Source: Halopseudomonas pelagia
GTDB lineage: Bacteria > Pseudomonadota > Gammaproteobacteria > Pseudomonadales > Pseudomonadaceae
DNA: 64,000 bases
Assembly (NCBI RefSeq): GCF_009497895.1
Contig: NZ_CP033116.1
Coordinates: forward strand, 3,472,001-3,536,000
Reading direction: 5' to 3'
The notes beneath the pieces were generated by a model. The model saw only the letters and a list, made by a program, of their open reading frames with translations. It made no database searches and was not told the DNA's origin. Both the position numbers and the translations under genes were made by a program. Shown here piece by piece: positions 54,440-63,966 of this stretch (the first letter of the stretch is position 1; every line of letters starts with the position of its first letter).

Positions 54440-54793
54440 TCAGTCTTGGCTTGGCTGGTAATACCCGAGCTGACGCAGGGTTTCCAGACGCGCGGCTGCC
54501 CGGTAGCTATATTCGCTATGTGGGTAATGCGCCTGCAAAAACAGGTAGGTGTTAGCCGCATCCAGATACAGCGCCTGGCGCTCCAGACACAAACCACGCA
54601 GCAATGATACCTCCGGCTGGCGTTGCGGCGCACGGTAGCGCGTCCGCCGTTCGGCGCTAGACAGATGCAAGTACACCTGTTGGCAGTTATCGCTCGCATA
54701 AGCCTGGTAGGCATTGTTGATGTCGGCGTCATGATTCTGAGCAGCGCAGCCGGCCAAACCCGCCAGCAACGCCAGCATACCTATAGCTTTCAT
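54440..54793 (-). CDS. Small lipoprotein with TPR-like helices
   Basis: The 117-residue protein has lipobox LAGC (Cys16) after MKAIGMLALLAG. The mature part is helical with a TPR-like rhythm (NNAYQAYASDNCQQVYLHLSSAER; LLRGLCLERQALYLDAANTYLFLQAHYPHSEYSYRAAARLETL). Function is unknown. The longer open frame upstream lacks a signal peptide, so I use the Met at 54793. Confidence 0.75.
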   Translation of the reverse strand: MKAIGMLALLAGLAGCAAQNHDADINNAYQAYASDNCQQVYLHLSSAERRTRYRAPQRQPEVSLLRGLCLERQALYLDAANTYLFLQAHYPHSEYSYRAAARLETLRQLGYYQPSQD

Positions 54794-55010
54794 ATCGGTT
54801 ACCTGAGTGGTTATGCCCATCAATATCGGCAGCAGCATGAGTTTCTGAAGTGGAGCCCCCCACTGAGCTTTACCGCACATTATCAATAGGAGCGGGTAAT
54901 TTGACCCAGGTCAGGTTCCGAACAGCCCCCATGTCCTATCTTGTAGATGACAGGGTGCTGTAACCGAATCAGCCGGGCGCGCTCGACGCCGTCACGGCCT
55001 GGAGGCAAGT

Positions 55011-55943
55011 ATGAACTTTGAACATATGCTGGTAGTGATAGATCCGACAAGCGAAGATCGACAGCCGTGCCTGGAGCGCGCAATGCAATTGGCAGCCGAG
55101 CATTCGCGGCCGCGTTTGACGCTATTCATGTGCGAATTCAATTCGGCGCTGGAAGGCGGGGTTTTCTTTGACTCTGCCGGCCTGGAAAAGGCCCGGACCT
55201 CGCTCCTGATGCACCGACGCTCAAGCCTGGAACATCTGGCGCAACCCCTGCGTGACAAGGGCCTCGAAGTGACCACCGAGGTGGTATGGGGCAAGCGGCT
55301 GTCGCGGCACATCCTCGCTGCCGTGGCCAAACACAAACCGGATCTGGTGCTGAAGACCACCCATCACCACAACCTGATCAAGCGCCTGTTGTTGAGCAAT
55401 AGCGACTGGGACCTGATTCGCCACTGCGAGATACCGGTATGGCTGGTGAAAACCGCCGGGGACCGTCTGACGAAACTGGCGGTGAGTGTCGACCCGCTAC
55501 ACGAGGCCGATAAACCAGCGGCTCTGGATCTGAAACTGATTGCTGGCGGACGCTCGATGGCAGAGCAGATTGGAGCCGAACTGCATCTGCTGCATTGCTA
55601 TAACCCGCTGCCACGCACCATGGTGTTCGACGCCAGCCTGATCCACGATTACGACTCGTATGCCCATGATGTTCGCGAGCGTCACGCCAGCGCCTTCAAT
55701 AGTCTGGCCGGCAGCAACGACATAGCCGACAGCGCTCGGCATTTGTTGCAGGGCTACCCCGAGGAAGCGATTCCGGTGTTTGTCGAGCAGCACGGCATCA
55801 ACCTGCTGATCATGGGTGCCATCTCGCGCTCAAGACTGGACAGTGCCCTGCTCGGGCACACCGCCGAGCGATTACTCGATGAGTGTGCTTGCGATATCCT
55901 GGTGATCAAACCAGACGGCTTCGTCGATCCCAGCCAGCCTTGA
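55011..55943 (+). CDS. Tandem universal stress protein (UspE-like)
   Basis: The 310-residue cytoplasmic protein has two Usp domains (about 1-145 and 150-305). The first has MLVVIDPTSEDRQPCLERAMQLA; the second has KLAVSVDPLHEADKPAALDLKLI and ends with INLLIMGAISRSRLDSALLGHTAERLLDECACDILVIKPDG, resembling the UspE nucleotide-binding loop. It lies close to the pyruvate kinase as in other Pseudomonas. The ribosome site GGAGG precedes the ATG. Confidence 0.9.
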   Translation: MNFEHMLVVIDPTSEDRQPCLERAMQLAAEHSRPRLTLFMCEFNSALEGGVFFDSAGLEKARTSLLMHRRSSLEHLAQPLRDKGLEVTTEVVWGKRLSRHILAAVAKHKPDLVLKTTHHHNLIKRLLLSNSDWDLIRHCEIPVWLVKTAGDRLTKLAVSVDPLHEADKPAALDLKLIAGGRSMAEQIGAELHLLHCYNPLPRTMVFDASLIHDYDSYAHDVRERHASAFNSLAGSNDIADSARHLLQGYPEEAIPVFVEQHGINLLIMGAISRSRLDSALLGHTAERLLDECACDILVIKPDGFVDPSQP

Positions 55944-55957
55944 TCGGCCTGCTCGTA

Positions 55958-56608
55958 CTAGCGCTTCTGCAGTAGCGCGACGGACGCGGCGCTGAGGCGG
56001 CTGATGGTTTGCCAATCAGCCGCCTCGACGGCCGCGCGCGGCGCCATCCATGTGCCGCCCACGCCCATGACATTATCCAGTGCCAGGTAATCAACGAGGC
56101 TTTCCTGACGAATACCGCCGGTGGGGCAGAAGCGTACACCGGCAAAAGGGCCTGAAAACGATCGAAGCGCCTGGATGCCCCCGCACACCTCGGCAGGAAA
56201 CAGTTTGAAGCGGCGATACCCTAGCCGATAACCCATGAGAATTTCCGAAGCCGTGGCGATACCGGGAAGTAACGGCACCGGGCTTTCCAGGCCCAGCGTC
56301 AGCAACTCATCGGTACACCCGGGAGTGACAATAAACTGCGCCCCGGCGTCCAGCACCGACTGAAACTGACGGCCATCCAGTACCGTGCCCGCACCCACAC
56401 ACAACGTTGGCCGTTCGCGGCGCAACAGCGCAATCGCTGACATGCCCAGCGCCGTGCGCAAGGTGATCTCCAGCGTGGTGATCCCCCCCGCGGCGAGCGC
56501 ATCCGCCAGCGGCAGGATATCTGCTTCACGCTGGATGCTGATGACCGGTAGCAGCGGCGCCTTGGCAAAAATAGCGTCCAGGCGTTGGGTGTTTTCTAAC
56601 AGACTCAT
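55958..56608 (-). CDS. eda: KDPG aldolase Eda
   Basis: Cleaves 2-keto-3-deoxy-6-phosphogluconate to pyruvate and glyceraldehyde 3-phosphate, the last step of the Entner-Doudoroff pathway. The 216-residue protein has the Schiff-base Lys135 in RRFKLFPAE, catalytic Glu47 in LEITLRT, and GAGTVLDGRQ and FCPTGGI loops. The start at 56608 has AAGGACG upstream. It lies 10 bases after pgl. Confidence 0.95.
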   Translation of the reverse strand: MSLLENTQRLDAIFAKAPLLPVISIQREADILPLADALAAGGITTLEITLRTALGMSAIALLRRERPTLCVGAGTVLDGRQFQSVLDAGAQFIVTPGCTDELLTLGLESPVPLLPGIATASEILMGYRLGYRRFKLFPAEVCGGIQALRSFSGPFAGVRFCPTGGIRQESLVDYLALDNVMGVGGTWMAPRAAVEAADWQTISRLSAASVALLQKR

Positions 56609-56618
56609 GTACGTCCTT

Positions 56619-57338
56619 TCAGCCTTCGGGGCTGTAAAAAATCTCCAGGGGCGGCGCCAGAAAGGCAGCCACCGGCCATTGGGTTGCCGGCCCGACAAAA
56701 GCGTCACAGAGGCGCTGGTATTTATCCTCGCCGGAGATGGCCAGGAGTTGCAAGCGTGCTGTGCGCAAGGCTGCTCCGGTCAGCGTCAGTCGTGGGGCCT
56801 GCTGCGGTCCGGGTACCGCCTCGCACAGGGCCGGCGCGTTCCGTGCCAGCCGTGCTTCCAGCCCAGGCTGTTCCGGGAAGAGTGACGCACAATGCCCATC
56901 CGTGCCCATGCCCAATACCACTACATCCAGAGGCAGCCAGGCCTGAAGAAAGGCGCTGGCAGCCTGGGCATCACTTTCAGGCTGCCGCTGCGGCGCTCCA
57001 CCCTGATAAAGCCCATACCAGGTCGCACTGCGCAATGCCGTGGGCATACAGCGTCTGACCAGCCCGGCATTGCTGTCGGCGTGGGTGTCCGGCACCCAGC
57101 GCTCATCCACCAGAGTGAGGCGTATTCGGCTCCAGTTCACCGGCTGGCGATCCAACTGGCGCAAAAAGGCTTCGGGGCTGCGGCCCCCGGACAGGGCAAG
57201 GCTCGCCGTCGCAGATGTGCTCAGGGCGCGGTTCAAAGCCTCCGCCACCCGTTCAGCCAGTTGTTGCGCCTGTTCGGCAGCGCTGCTCGCTTGATGCAGC
57301 GGCAGGCCCCGGGCGGCGGCAAGACTGGATAGGCTCAT
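56619..57338 (-). CDS. pgl: 6-phosphogluconolactonase Pgl
   Basis: Hydrolyses 6-phosphogluconolactone in glucose catabolism. The 239-residue protein has family motifs LALSGGRSPEAFLRQL, RIRLTLVDERWVP, HADSNAGLVRRC and VVLGMGTDGHCASLFP. The start overlaps the edd stop by 4 bases (ATGA). Confidence 0.94.
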   Translation of the reverse strand: MSLSSLAAARGLPLHQASSAAEQAQQLAERVAEALNRALSTSATASLALSGGRSPEAFLRQLDRQPVNWSRIRLTLVDERWVPDTHADSNAGLVRRCMPTALRSATWYGLYQGGAPQRQPESDAQAASAFLQAWLPLDVVVLGMGTDGHCASLFPEQPGLEARLARNAPALCEAVPGPQQAPRLTLTGAALRTARLQLLAISGEDKYQRLCDAFVGPATQWPVAAFLAPPLEIFYSPEG

Positions 57339-59170
57339 GATTGATCGACCTGATCGGCAATCGCCAAAGACTCGGTAAAGCAGCTACCACCCTGCTCCGC
57401 GGGGCTGGCGGCGGCGCGCATGAATCCAAACATCTCGCGCCCCCAACCCCGACGCACCGGCTCACTGGGACTGACTGGCGGTCGAGCCTCGAGGGCTGCA
57501 GCGTCCATATCCACATGCAAGGTGCCAGCCTCCGCGTCCACGCTGACCCAGTCGCCGTCGCGCAAGCGGGCCAACGGGCCACCCGCAGCTGCTTCAGGGC
57601 ACAGGTGTATCACCGCCGGCACCTTGCCGGAGGCGCCAGACATGCGGCCGTCGGTGACCAGTGCCACTTGAAAACCGCGGTCCTGCAGCAGGCCAAGGTA
57701 CGGCGTAAGTTTGTGCAGCTCGGGCATACCGTTGGCCGCCGGTCCCTGAAAACGGACCACCGCCACCAGATCCCGCTCCAGCTCGCCGGCCTGAAAAGCC
57801 TGCACAAAAGCCTCCTGGCTCTCAAACAGACGGCAGGCCGCCCGCACCTTGCGGTGCGCGGGCGCAACCGCCGAGACCTTGATCACCCCGCGGCCCAGAT
57901 TGCCTTCGACAATCCGCAGGCCACCCTCGGGAGAAAACGGCTGTCGCCACGTGCGCAGAATGCTCTCATCCAGGCTTTGCTGCGGACCGTCACGCCAGAC
58001 CAACTTGCCCTGCTCCAATACCGGCTCGGCGGTGTAGCGGCGTAAGCCGCGGCCGGCGATGGTGTCTACGTCCTCGTGCAGCAAGCCGGCCTCCAGCAAC
58101 TGGGAAAACAGCCACGCAGTGCCACCTGCGGCGTGAAACTGGTTTATATCGGCCTTTCCGTTGGGATACATCCGCGCGATGCTCGGAACGATATTGGAGA
58201 GGTCAGCCATATCTTCCCAACGTAGCTGCAGCCCGGCACATTGGCCGATAGCTACCAGATGCAAGGTAAGATTGGTTGATCCGCCGGTCGCCAACAGTAA
58301 CACCAGCGCGTTGATCAAGGCTTTTTCGTTGAGGATCGACGCCATACTGCCCTGCCCGGCCCTGGCCAGGCGAGCTGCCTGTTCGGCCGCGTAAACCGTC
58401 AACGCATCGCGTAACGGTGTATTGGGCTGTACGAAAGAGGCGCCAGGCAATTGCAAACCCATCGCCTCAAGCAGAATTTGATTGGTATTCGCCGTGCCAT
58501 AAAAGGTGCAGGTGCCAGCGCTATGGTAAGACTCGCTTTCGGCCTGAAGCAGCTCTTCCCGTGTCGCCTTGCCTTCGGCAAAGCGTTCGCGCACCGCGGC
58601 CTTCTCGGCATTCGGCAGGCCCGAGGGCATGGGTCCGGCGGGCACAAACACCACCGGCAAATGACCAAAGCGCAGCGCGCCCATCAACAGGCCAGGTACG
58701 ATCTTGTCGCATACGCCGAGGCACAAGGCCGCATCGAACATATTGTGCGACAACGCCACCGCGGTGCCCATTGCGATCACGTCGCGGCTGACCAGCGACA
58801 GCTCCATACCGGGCTCGCCCTGGGTCACCCCGTCACACATGGCCGGCACTCCTCCAGCCACCTGACCGGTGGCACCGAAGGCACGCAAGGCCTGACGAAT
58901 TTGCTCGGGAAAGCGCTCATAGGGTTGATGTGCCGAGAGCATGTCGTTGTAGGCCGTGACCATACCGACATTGACCTCGTCCATCATACGCAGCCGGTCT
59001 TTGTCGGTAGGTTGGCAGGCCGCCATACCATGGGCCAGATTGCCGCAGGAGAGCATGCGTCGACCCCGCGGTAAATCGCCCGCATCTGCCATCTGTTGCA
59101 GGTAGGCGGCGCGACTTGTCTGGCTGCGTATACGCAGCCGCTCGGTAACTTCGATCAGCCCCGGATGCAT
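57335..59170 (-). CDS. edd: 6-phosphogluconate dehydratase Edd
   Basis: Iron-sulfur dehydratase producing KDPG. The 611-residue protein matches IlvD/Edd: MAACQPTDKDRLRMM, VTAYNDMLSAHQPYE, VPAMCDGVTQGEPGMELSLVSRDV, CLGVCDKIVPGLL, AGTCTFYGTANTNQ, LLATGGSTNLTLHLVAIG and VTDGRMSGASGKVPAVIH. The cluster Cys residues are in these stretches. It is first of the edd-pgl-eda operon. GAGGTAAAG precedes the ATG. Confidence 0.96.
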   Translation of the reverse strand: MHPGLIEVTERLRIRSQTSRAAYLQQMADAGDLPRGRRMLSCGNLAHGMAACQPTDKDRLRMMDEVNVGMVTAYNDMLSAHQPYERFPEQIRQALRAFGATGQVAGGVPAMCDGVTQGEPGMELSLVSRDVIAMGTAVALSHNMFDAALCLGVCDKIVPGLLMGALRFGHLPVVFVPAGPMPSGLPNAEKAAVRERFAEGKATREELLQAESESYHSAGTCTFYGTANTNQILLEAMGLQLPGASFVQPNTPLRDALTVYAAEQAARLARAGQGSMASILNEKALINALVLLLATGGSTNLTLHLVAIGQCAGLQLRWEDMADLSNIVPSIARMYPNGKADINQFHAAGGTAWLFSQLLEAGLLHEDVDTIAGRGLRRYTAEPVLEQGKLVWRDGPQQSLDESILRTWRQPFSPEGGLRIVEGNLGRGVIKVSAVAPAHRKVRAACRLFESQEAFVQAFQAGELERDLVAVVRFQGPAANGMPELHKLTPYLGLLQDRGFQVALVTDGRMSGASGKVPAVIHLCPEAAAGGPLARLRDGDWVSVDAEAGTLHVDMDAAALEARPPVSPSEPVRRGWGREMFGFMRAAASPAEQGGSCFTESLAIADQVDQS

Positions 59171-59357
59171 GATCTTTACCTCGACTAAAGGTTAAACGAC
59201 GGCCTTAAAGTATGACCCTAAAGTGCCTGATGACATGCTCAATGCGCTAATCGAGCAGCTGACTACAGCCTGTCATGGTACTCGTTTATGATCTATTGTT
59301 ATGCCCACATCAGCGCAAACGACCTATATCAACGTATCAATGACCTATGGATCTGCC

Positions 59358-60809
59358 ATGACTCTACGTCGCACCAAGATTGTTGCCACCCTCGGACCCG
59401 CCACCTCCAGCCCTGAGCGCATTGCCGCGCTGATCGATGCCGGGATGAACGTCGCTCGCTTGAATTTTTCCCATGGTACCGCCGATGAGCACCGCGAACG
59501 TGCACGTCTGGTGCGCGAGATCGCCCGCGACAAAGGCACTCATGTTGCCCTGCTCGGCGACCTGCAGGGTCCAAAAATTCGCATCGCGCGCTTTACCGAA
59601 GGCAAGATCCAGCTGGAGGTTGGTGATCACTTCCGGCTTTCTACCAGCCATCCGCTGGACGATGGCAATGCCGACATCGTCGGTATCGACTATCCGGAGC
59701 TGGTCAATGACTGCCGCGCCGGCGACGAGCTGCTGCTTGATGACGGCCGCGTGGTCCTGCGAGTGGATAGCGTCGGCAAGGATGAGGTGCGTTGTACTGT
59801 GACCGCAGGCGGACCGCTGTCCAACCACAAGGGCATCAACCGCCGCGGTGGCGGACTCTCCGCTGCGGCGCTGACTGACAAGGACCGGTTCGACATCACG
59901 GTGGCTGCCGAGCTGCAGATGGAATACGTAGCGGTGTCTTTCCCGCGCGACGCCGCGGACATGCATCTGGCGCGCAAGCTGCTGAAGGACTCGGAATCCA
60001 ACGCCTGGCTGGTGGCCAAGATCGAGCGCGCCGAAGCGGTGGCCGACCAGGCGACGCTAGACGGCCTGATTCTCGCCAGCGATGCGGTCATGGTCGCCCG
60101 CGGTGATCTGGGTGTAGAAATCGGCGATGCGGAACTGGTCGGGATCCAGAAGCTGATCATCAGCCGTGCGCGCAAGCAGAACAAGGTGGTGATCACCGCG
60201 ACGCAGATGATGGAGTCGATGATCAGCAGCCCATTGCCGACCCGCGCCGAAGTCTCGGACGTGGCCAACGCCGCGCTGGATTATACCGATGCCGTCATGC
60301 TTTCGGCGGAAACCGCCGCCGGTTCGTTTCCGGTGGAAGCGGTGCAGGCCATGGACCGTGTATGTCGCGGAGCGGAAAAGCACCCAACCAGCCAGAACTC
60401 CGGACACCGTATGGGCCAGGAATTCGAACGCTGCGACGAGAGCATCGCGCTGGCGGCGATGTATACCGGCAATCACTTTCCCGGCGTGACGGCGATCATC
60501 AGCCTCACCGAGAGCGGCTACACGCCACTGATCATGTCGCGCATTCGCTCCCATCTGCCGATCTTTGCATTGTCTCCCAATGCCGAGACGCTGGGCCGGG
60601 TCGCCATGTTCCGCGGCGTGCAAGGCATCCAGTTCAATCCGGTGGAAATTACCTCCAGCGACGTCAACCAGGCAGCGGTCAACACTCTGCTGGACCGCGG
60701 GCATGTGCAGGCAGGTGACTGGGTCATTCTGACCAAAGGGGATGTCTACAACTCACGGGGCGGCACCAACTCGATGAAGCTGCTGCATGTTGGCGAGCGC
60801 CTTGTCTAA
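59358..60809 (+). CDS. pyk: Pyruvate kinase
   Basis: Transfers phosphate from PEP to ADP. The 483-residue protein starts MTLRRTKIVATLGPATSSPE. It has the substrate-binding NVARLNFSHG, LLGDLQGPKIRI, the catalytic Lys/Glu region WLVAKIERAEAV, VMVARGDLGVEIG and ITATQMMESMISSPLPTRAEVSDVANAALD. An in-frame ATG 57 bases upstream is possible, but the family begins as chosen. It is divergent from edd, with a 187-base gap in which I found no HexR-like palindrome. Confidence 0.95.
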   Translation: MTLRRTKIVATLGPATSSPERIAALIDAGMNVARLNFSHGTADEHRERARLVREIARDKGTHVALLGDLQGPKIRIARFTEGKIQLEVGDHFRLSTSHPLDDGNADIVGIDYPELVNDCRAGDELLLDDGRVVLRVDSVGKDEVRCTVTAGGPLSNHKGINRRGGGLSAAALTDKDRFDITVAAELQMEYVAVSFPRDAADMHLARKLLKDSESNAWLVAKIERAEAVADQATLDGLILASDAVMVARGDLGVEIGDAELVGIQKLIISRARKQNKVVITATQMMESMISSPLPTRAEVSDVANAALDYTDAVMLSAETAAGSFPVEAVQAMDRVCRGAEKHPTSQNSGHRMGQEFERCDESIALAAMYTGNHFPGVTAIISLTESGYTPLIMSRIRSHLPIFALSPNAETLGRVAMFRGVQGIQFNPVEITSSDVNQAAVNTLLDRGHVQAGDWVILTKGDVYNSRGGTNSMKLLHVGERLV

Positions 60810-60869
60810 GCTTGTAACACCGCTTTTTGCCCTCTGAGTCTCTATCTCGGAGTTCCGGCTTCGAACCCC

Positions 60870-60901
60870 ATGGCTTGCGCTTCCGTCAGGACGCAAGCCA
60901 T
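60870..60901. terminator. Hairpin downstream of pyruvate kinase
   Basis: A perfect 10-base stem ATGGCTTGCG / CGCAAGCCAT with a 12-base loop lies 60 bases after the pyk stop. No T-run follows, so the terminator role is moderate. The 376-base gap up to the permease also contains a palindrome CTTTCGGCCGAAAG (60932-60945) and two GlcC-type operators, and no gene. Confidence 0.5.
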
Positions 60902-60957
60902 TCTCCACCGCTCTCGTTCCTCCCAGCTTTTCTTTCGGCCGAAAGCGCTGCACATTA

Positions 60958-60972
60958 ACTGGTATGACCAGT
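60958..60972. promoter_or_regulatory. GlcC-type operator, site 1 (permease upstream)
   Basis: ACTGGTATGACCAGT is a perfect 6-3-6 palindrome and matches the TGGT-N3-ACCA core of FadR-type GntR operators. It lies 213 bases before the permease ATG. Confidence 0.65.
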
Positions 60973-61063
60973 CAGAACGACTCCTCCAGAACCCTGCCAT
61001 GTATTTATAAGCCGCTGAACTAGAAGCGATTTAACCCAATCCACCCTTGGCCGCGTAAAAATA

Positions 61064-61078
61064 ACTGGTCCTACCACT
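61064..61078. promoter_or_regulatory. GlcC-type operator, site 2 (permease upstream)
   Basis: AACTGGTCCTACCAC contains TGGT-CCT-ACCA, identical in the core to the two sites between the regulator and glcD. It lies about 107 bases before the permease ATG. Confidence 0.72.
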
Positions 61079-61185
61079 TTGATAACGGCTAGACCTGCCT
61101 GATTGGCGGTAGCAGTATCTAGCGGTCACAGTTCGGCGCTGCACCTGAATGCGCGCTTCTCATAACAAAAATAAGGGAAATCCAG

Positions 61186-62904
61186 ATGAGTCAAACGCTC
61201 TTGTCTCTGCTCGCATTTTTTCCTCTGGTTCTGGCGGGTATCCTGTTGATCGGGTTCCGTTGGCCGGCGAAACATGCGATGCCAGTCGTCTTTGTTGTCA
61301 CCGTCATCATTGCCCTGCTTGCCTGGGATATGACCGTGGTCCGCGTCATCGCTTCCAGCCTTCAGGGATTGGTGCTTACTGCATCCATTCTGTGGATCAT
61401 TTTTGGCGCGATTCTGCTGCTGAACACACTCAAACATTCCGGCGGCATCCTGGCCATTCGTAAAGGCTTCTCCGGCATCAGCCCTGACCGCCGGGTACAG
61501 GCGATCATCGTTACCTGGCTATTTGGTTGCTTTATCGAAGGCGCCTCAGGTTTTGGTACGCCTGCCGCAGTCGCTGCGCCGCTGATGGTCGCACTCGGCT
61601 TCCCTGCCGTGGCTGCTGTGGTGGTCGGCATGATGGTGCAGTCCACTCCGGTGTCATTCGGCGCTGTTGGCACACCCATGGTAGTGGGTGTGGGTGGCGG
61701 CCTGGATCAGGTTGCTATTGGCTCACAGCTAGCCACTACGGGCGCCAACTGGGACAGCTTCTTCCAGTTGATCGTATCTGAAGTAGCCATCATGCACGGC
61801 ATCATCGGCATTCTCATGCCGTTGTTCATGGTGATGGTCATGGTGCGCTTTTTCGGCAAGAACAAATCCTGGTCGGAAGGCCTGCAAATAGCACCATTTG
61901 CGATCTTTGCCGCACTCGCCTTCGTTATTCCCTATGTCATGGCGGGCGTTTTCCTCGGTCCGGAATTCCCATCCATGATCGGTGGTCTGGTGGGCTTGGC
62001 GATCGTGGTACCGGCGGCCAAGGCCGGCTTCCTGATTCCCAAGGAAAGCTGGGACTTCGCCGATCCGAAAGATTGGCCAGCCGAGTGGATGGGTAGCATC
62101 CAGATGAAACTGGATGACGTTGCCGGCAAACGCCCCATCGCTATCTGGATGGCCTGGTTGCCCTATGTGCTGCTCGCGGCGCTGCTGGTGTTCTCACGCA
62201 CCAACGCCACCGCCAAGGCTGCGTTGAACTCGATCAGCCTGCGCTTTACCGACATCATGGGTGAAGCCGGCCTGTCCGCCAGCCTGGAACCGCTCTACCT
62301 GCCAGGCGGCATTCTGGTGATGGTGGTGATTCTGACCTACTTCATGCATCGCATGTCTTTCAGCGAGATGAAGCGCGCCTTCGGCGAGTCCACCAACACC
62401 ATCATTGGTGCTGGCTTTGTGCTGATCTTCACCATTCCGATGGTGCGTATTCTGATCAACTCCGGCGTGAACATGTCCGATCTGCCGTCCATGCCAGTGG
62501 CGATGGCCGAAGCGGTTGCGTCATCGGTAGGCAATGTCTACCCGCTGTTCGCGCCAATGGTCGGTGCGTTAGGCGCCTTTATCGCTGGCTCCAACACCGC
62601 CTCCAACCTGATGCTCTCGCAGTTCCAGTTCAATACAGCTGAGCTACTGGGTGTTTCGGGTGCTTTGATTGTAGCGGCGCAGTCAGTCGGTGCGGCAGCA
62701 GGCAACATGATCGCCATTCATAACGTGGTAGCTGCTTCGGCGACAGTCGGCTTGCTCGGACGCGAAGGTATCACCTTGCGCAAGACGATTCTGCCCACCA
62801 TCTACTATGTGACGGCGGCAGGCATTCTGACCATGCTGGCAATTCACGTCTTCGGTGTCGGCGACCCGCTCTCTGCTGCGGGCCTGACCACCACCGGGAA
62901 CTAA
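61186..62904 (+). CDS. Glycolate/lactate permease (LctP/GlcA family)
   Basis: Inner-membrane carboxylate:H+ symporter of 572 residues with about twelve to fourteen hydrophobic segments. Family marks: [74 protein letters not shown] and [20 protein letters not shown]. Position beside a GlcC-like regulator and glcD favours glycolate (GlcA) over L-lactate (LldP); the family carries both. GGGAAA precedes the ATG. Confidence 0.9.
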   Translation: MSQTLLSLLAFFPLVLAGILLIGFRWPAKHAMPVVFVVTVIIALLAWDMTVVRVIASSLQGLVLTASILWIIFGAILLLNTLKHSGGILAIRKGFSGISPDRRVQAIIVTWLFGCFIEGASGFGTPAAVAAPLMVALGFPAVAAVVVGMMVQSTPVSFGAVGTPMVVGVGGGLDQVAIGSQLATTGANWDSFFQLIVSEVAIMHGIIGILMPLFMVMVMVRFFGKNKSWSEGLQIAPFAIFAALAFVIPYVMAGVFLGPEFPSMIGGLVGLAIVVPAAKAGFLIPKESWDFADPKDWPAEWMGSIQMKLDDVAGKRPIAIWMAWLPYVLLAALLVFSRTNATAKAALNSISLRFTDIMGEAGLSASLEPLYLPGGILVMVVILTYFMHRMSFSEMKRAFGESTNTIIGAGFVLIFTIPMVRILINSGVNMSDLPSMPVAMAEAVASSVGNVYPLFAPMVGALGAFIAGSNTASNLMLSQFQFNTAELLGVSGALIVAAQSVGAAAGNMIAIHNVVAASATVGLLGREGITLRKTILPTIYYVTAAGILTMLAIHVFGVGDPLSAAGLTTTGN

Positions 62905-62927
62905 GCCAAGCATTGCTGGGTGAAAAT

Positions 62928-62965
62928 ACTGACCGGATTGGCAGCACTTCCGCCATCCGGTCAGT
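62928..62965. terminator. Hairpin terminator between the permease and the convergent glcC-like gene
   Basis: The stem ACTGACCGGAT / ATCCGGTCAGT (11 of 11) with inner GGC/GCC pairing overlaps the stop of the regulator gene. On the minus strand ATTTT follows the stem, so it can end the regulator transcript; for the permease it lacks a T-run. Confidence 0.7.
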
Positions 62966-63731
62966 GCCAACCCTCAAGCCGCATGGTAGCCCGTTCCAGT
63001 CGCTGCTCTTCGCTTTCAATATCGTGCAGGTTGTCGCGAATGCTCTGGATGTGATCAATGGCCGCACGCTTGGCCTGGATCGGCAAACGCTCCATCACCG
63101 CGTGATACAGACGGGCATGCTGACGATCGAGTTGACGTTTGTGCACCGGCCGGTGATACAGATTCTTGACCGAGGCAAACACGGAACTTAGCAGCAAACT
63201 GGTTAAGGACTGCAACGTATGCACCAGCACCGGGTTATGCGACGCATCACAGATAGCCAGATGAAAGGCATGGTCCAGGCGCGCCAAGGCTTCCGGATCC
63301 TTTATCGATCCGCTCTCGTGGGCGGCGACCATTTCATCATAACGCCGCTGGATCAGCACAAAGTCCGCGTCAGTACCGCGCAAAGCGGCCAACCTGGCCG
63401 ATTCACCCTCCAGCAACGCCCGCACTTCCAGCAGATCAAACAGCGTTCTCGGATGGTTATTGAACAGATGCATCATCGGCGTCTCGTCACGATTGCCCAT
63501 CAAGTTGGCCACGTAGGACCCACGCCCTTGATCCGTCCTGATCAGACCCCTGCCGCGCAATACCTTCAGCCCTTCACGCAGTGCACTACGGGAAATACCC
63601 AGCTTTTCGCATTGCAGGCGTTCCGAGGGCAACACCTGGCCCATCTTCAACACGCCGTCTGCAATCAGCTTTTCAATGCGATCAGCCACCACATCACCCA
63701 CTTGCCGCCGCTCGGGAACAGTTTCAACCAT
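62961..63731 (-). CDS. glcC: GntR/FadR-family regulator, GlcC-like
   Basis: The 256-residue regulator has an N-terminal winged helix (VGDVVADRIEKLIADGVLKMGQVLPSERLQCEKLGISRSALREGLKVLRGRGLIRTDQGRGSYV) and a FadR-type all-helical effector domain (about 95-235) with metal-ligand-like residues in DHAFHLAICDASHNPVLV. It is divergent from glcD, convergent with the permease, and four operator-like TGGT-N3-ACCA sites flank the locus. LldR is a close relative, but the glcD neighbour supports GlcC. Confidence 0.85.
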   Translation of the reverse strand: MVETVPERRQVGDVVADRIEKLIADGVLKMGQVLPSERLQCEKLGISRSALREGLKVLRGRGLIRTDQGRGSYVANLMGNRDETPMMHLFNNHPRTLFDLLEVRALLEGESARLAALRGTDADFVLIQRRYDEMVAAHESGSIKDPEALARLDHAFHLAICDASHNPVLVHTLQSLTSLLLSSVFASVKNLYHRPVHKRQLDRQHARLYHAVMERLPIQAKRAAIDHIQSIRDNLHDIESEEQRLERATMRLEGWH

Positions 63732-63753
63732 AAAGCAAAACCTTGTTTTAGTT

Positions 63754-63768
63754 ACTGGTCCTACCAGA
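63754..63768. promoter_or_regulatory. GlcC-type operator, site 3 (regulator/glcD gap)
   Basis: ACTGGTCCTACCAGA carries the same TGGT-CCT-ACCA core as sites 2 and 4. It is 23 bases from the regulator ATG, well placed for autoregulation. Confidence 0.75.
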
Positions 63769-63860
63769 TTAGAGCTAGGCTGAAAACAAAGCCACTACAA
63801 AATTTATTTAGCCCATATTGCTCACTCGCAGCCACAAAACGGCTATCGGGCGCCGAAAAA

Positions 63861-63875
63861 ACTGGTCCTACCAGC
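63861..63875. promoter_or_regulatory. GlcC-type operator, site 4 (glcD upstream)
   Basis: ACTGGTCCTACCAGC carries the TGGT-CCT-ACCA core again. It lies 92 bases before the glcD ATG, on the glcD side of the divergent gap. Confidence 0.75.
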
Positions 63876-63966
63876 AGGCTTTATGCTGGACGACCAGCCA
63901 ACATGACCGCACTATTCAGGCCATTTTCTGATCCCTGGCCAGCATCTATACAACAGGTGACACCCG

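Noticed and set aside
59171..59357. Possible HexR or PtxS operator between edd and pyk
   Set aside because: No palindrome of the TGTA-N-TACA type; only loose direct repeats of TAAAGT are present.
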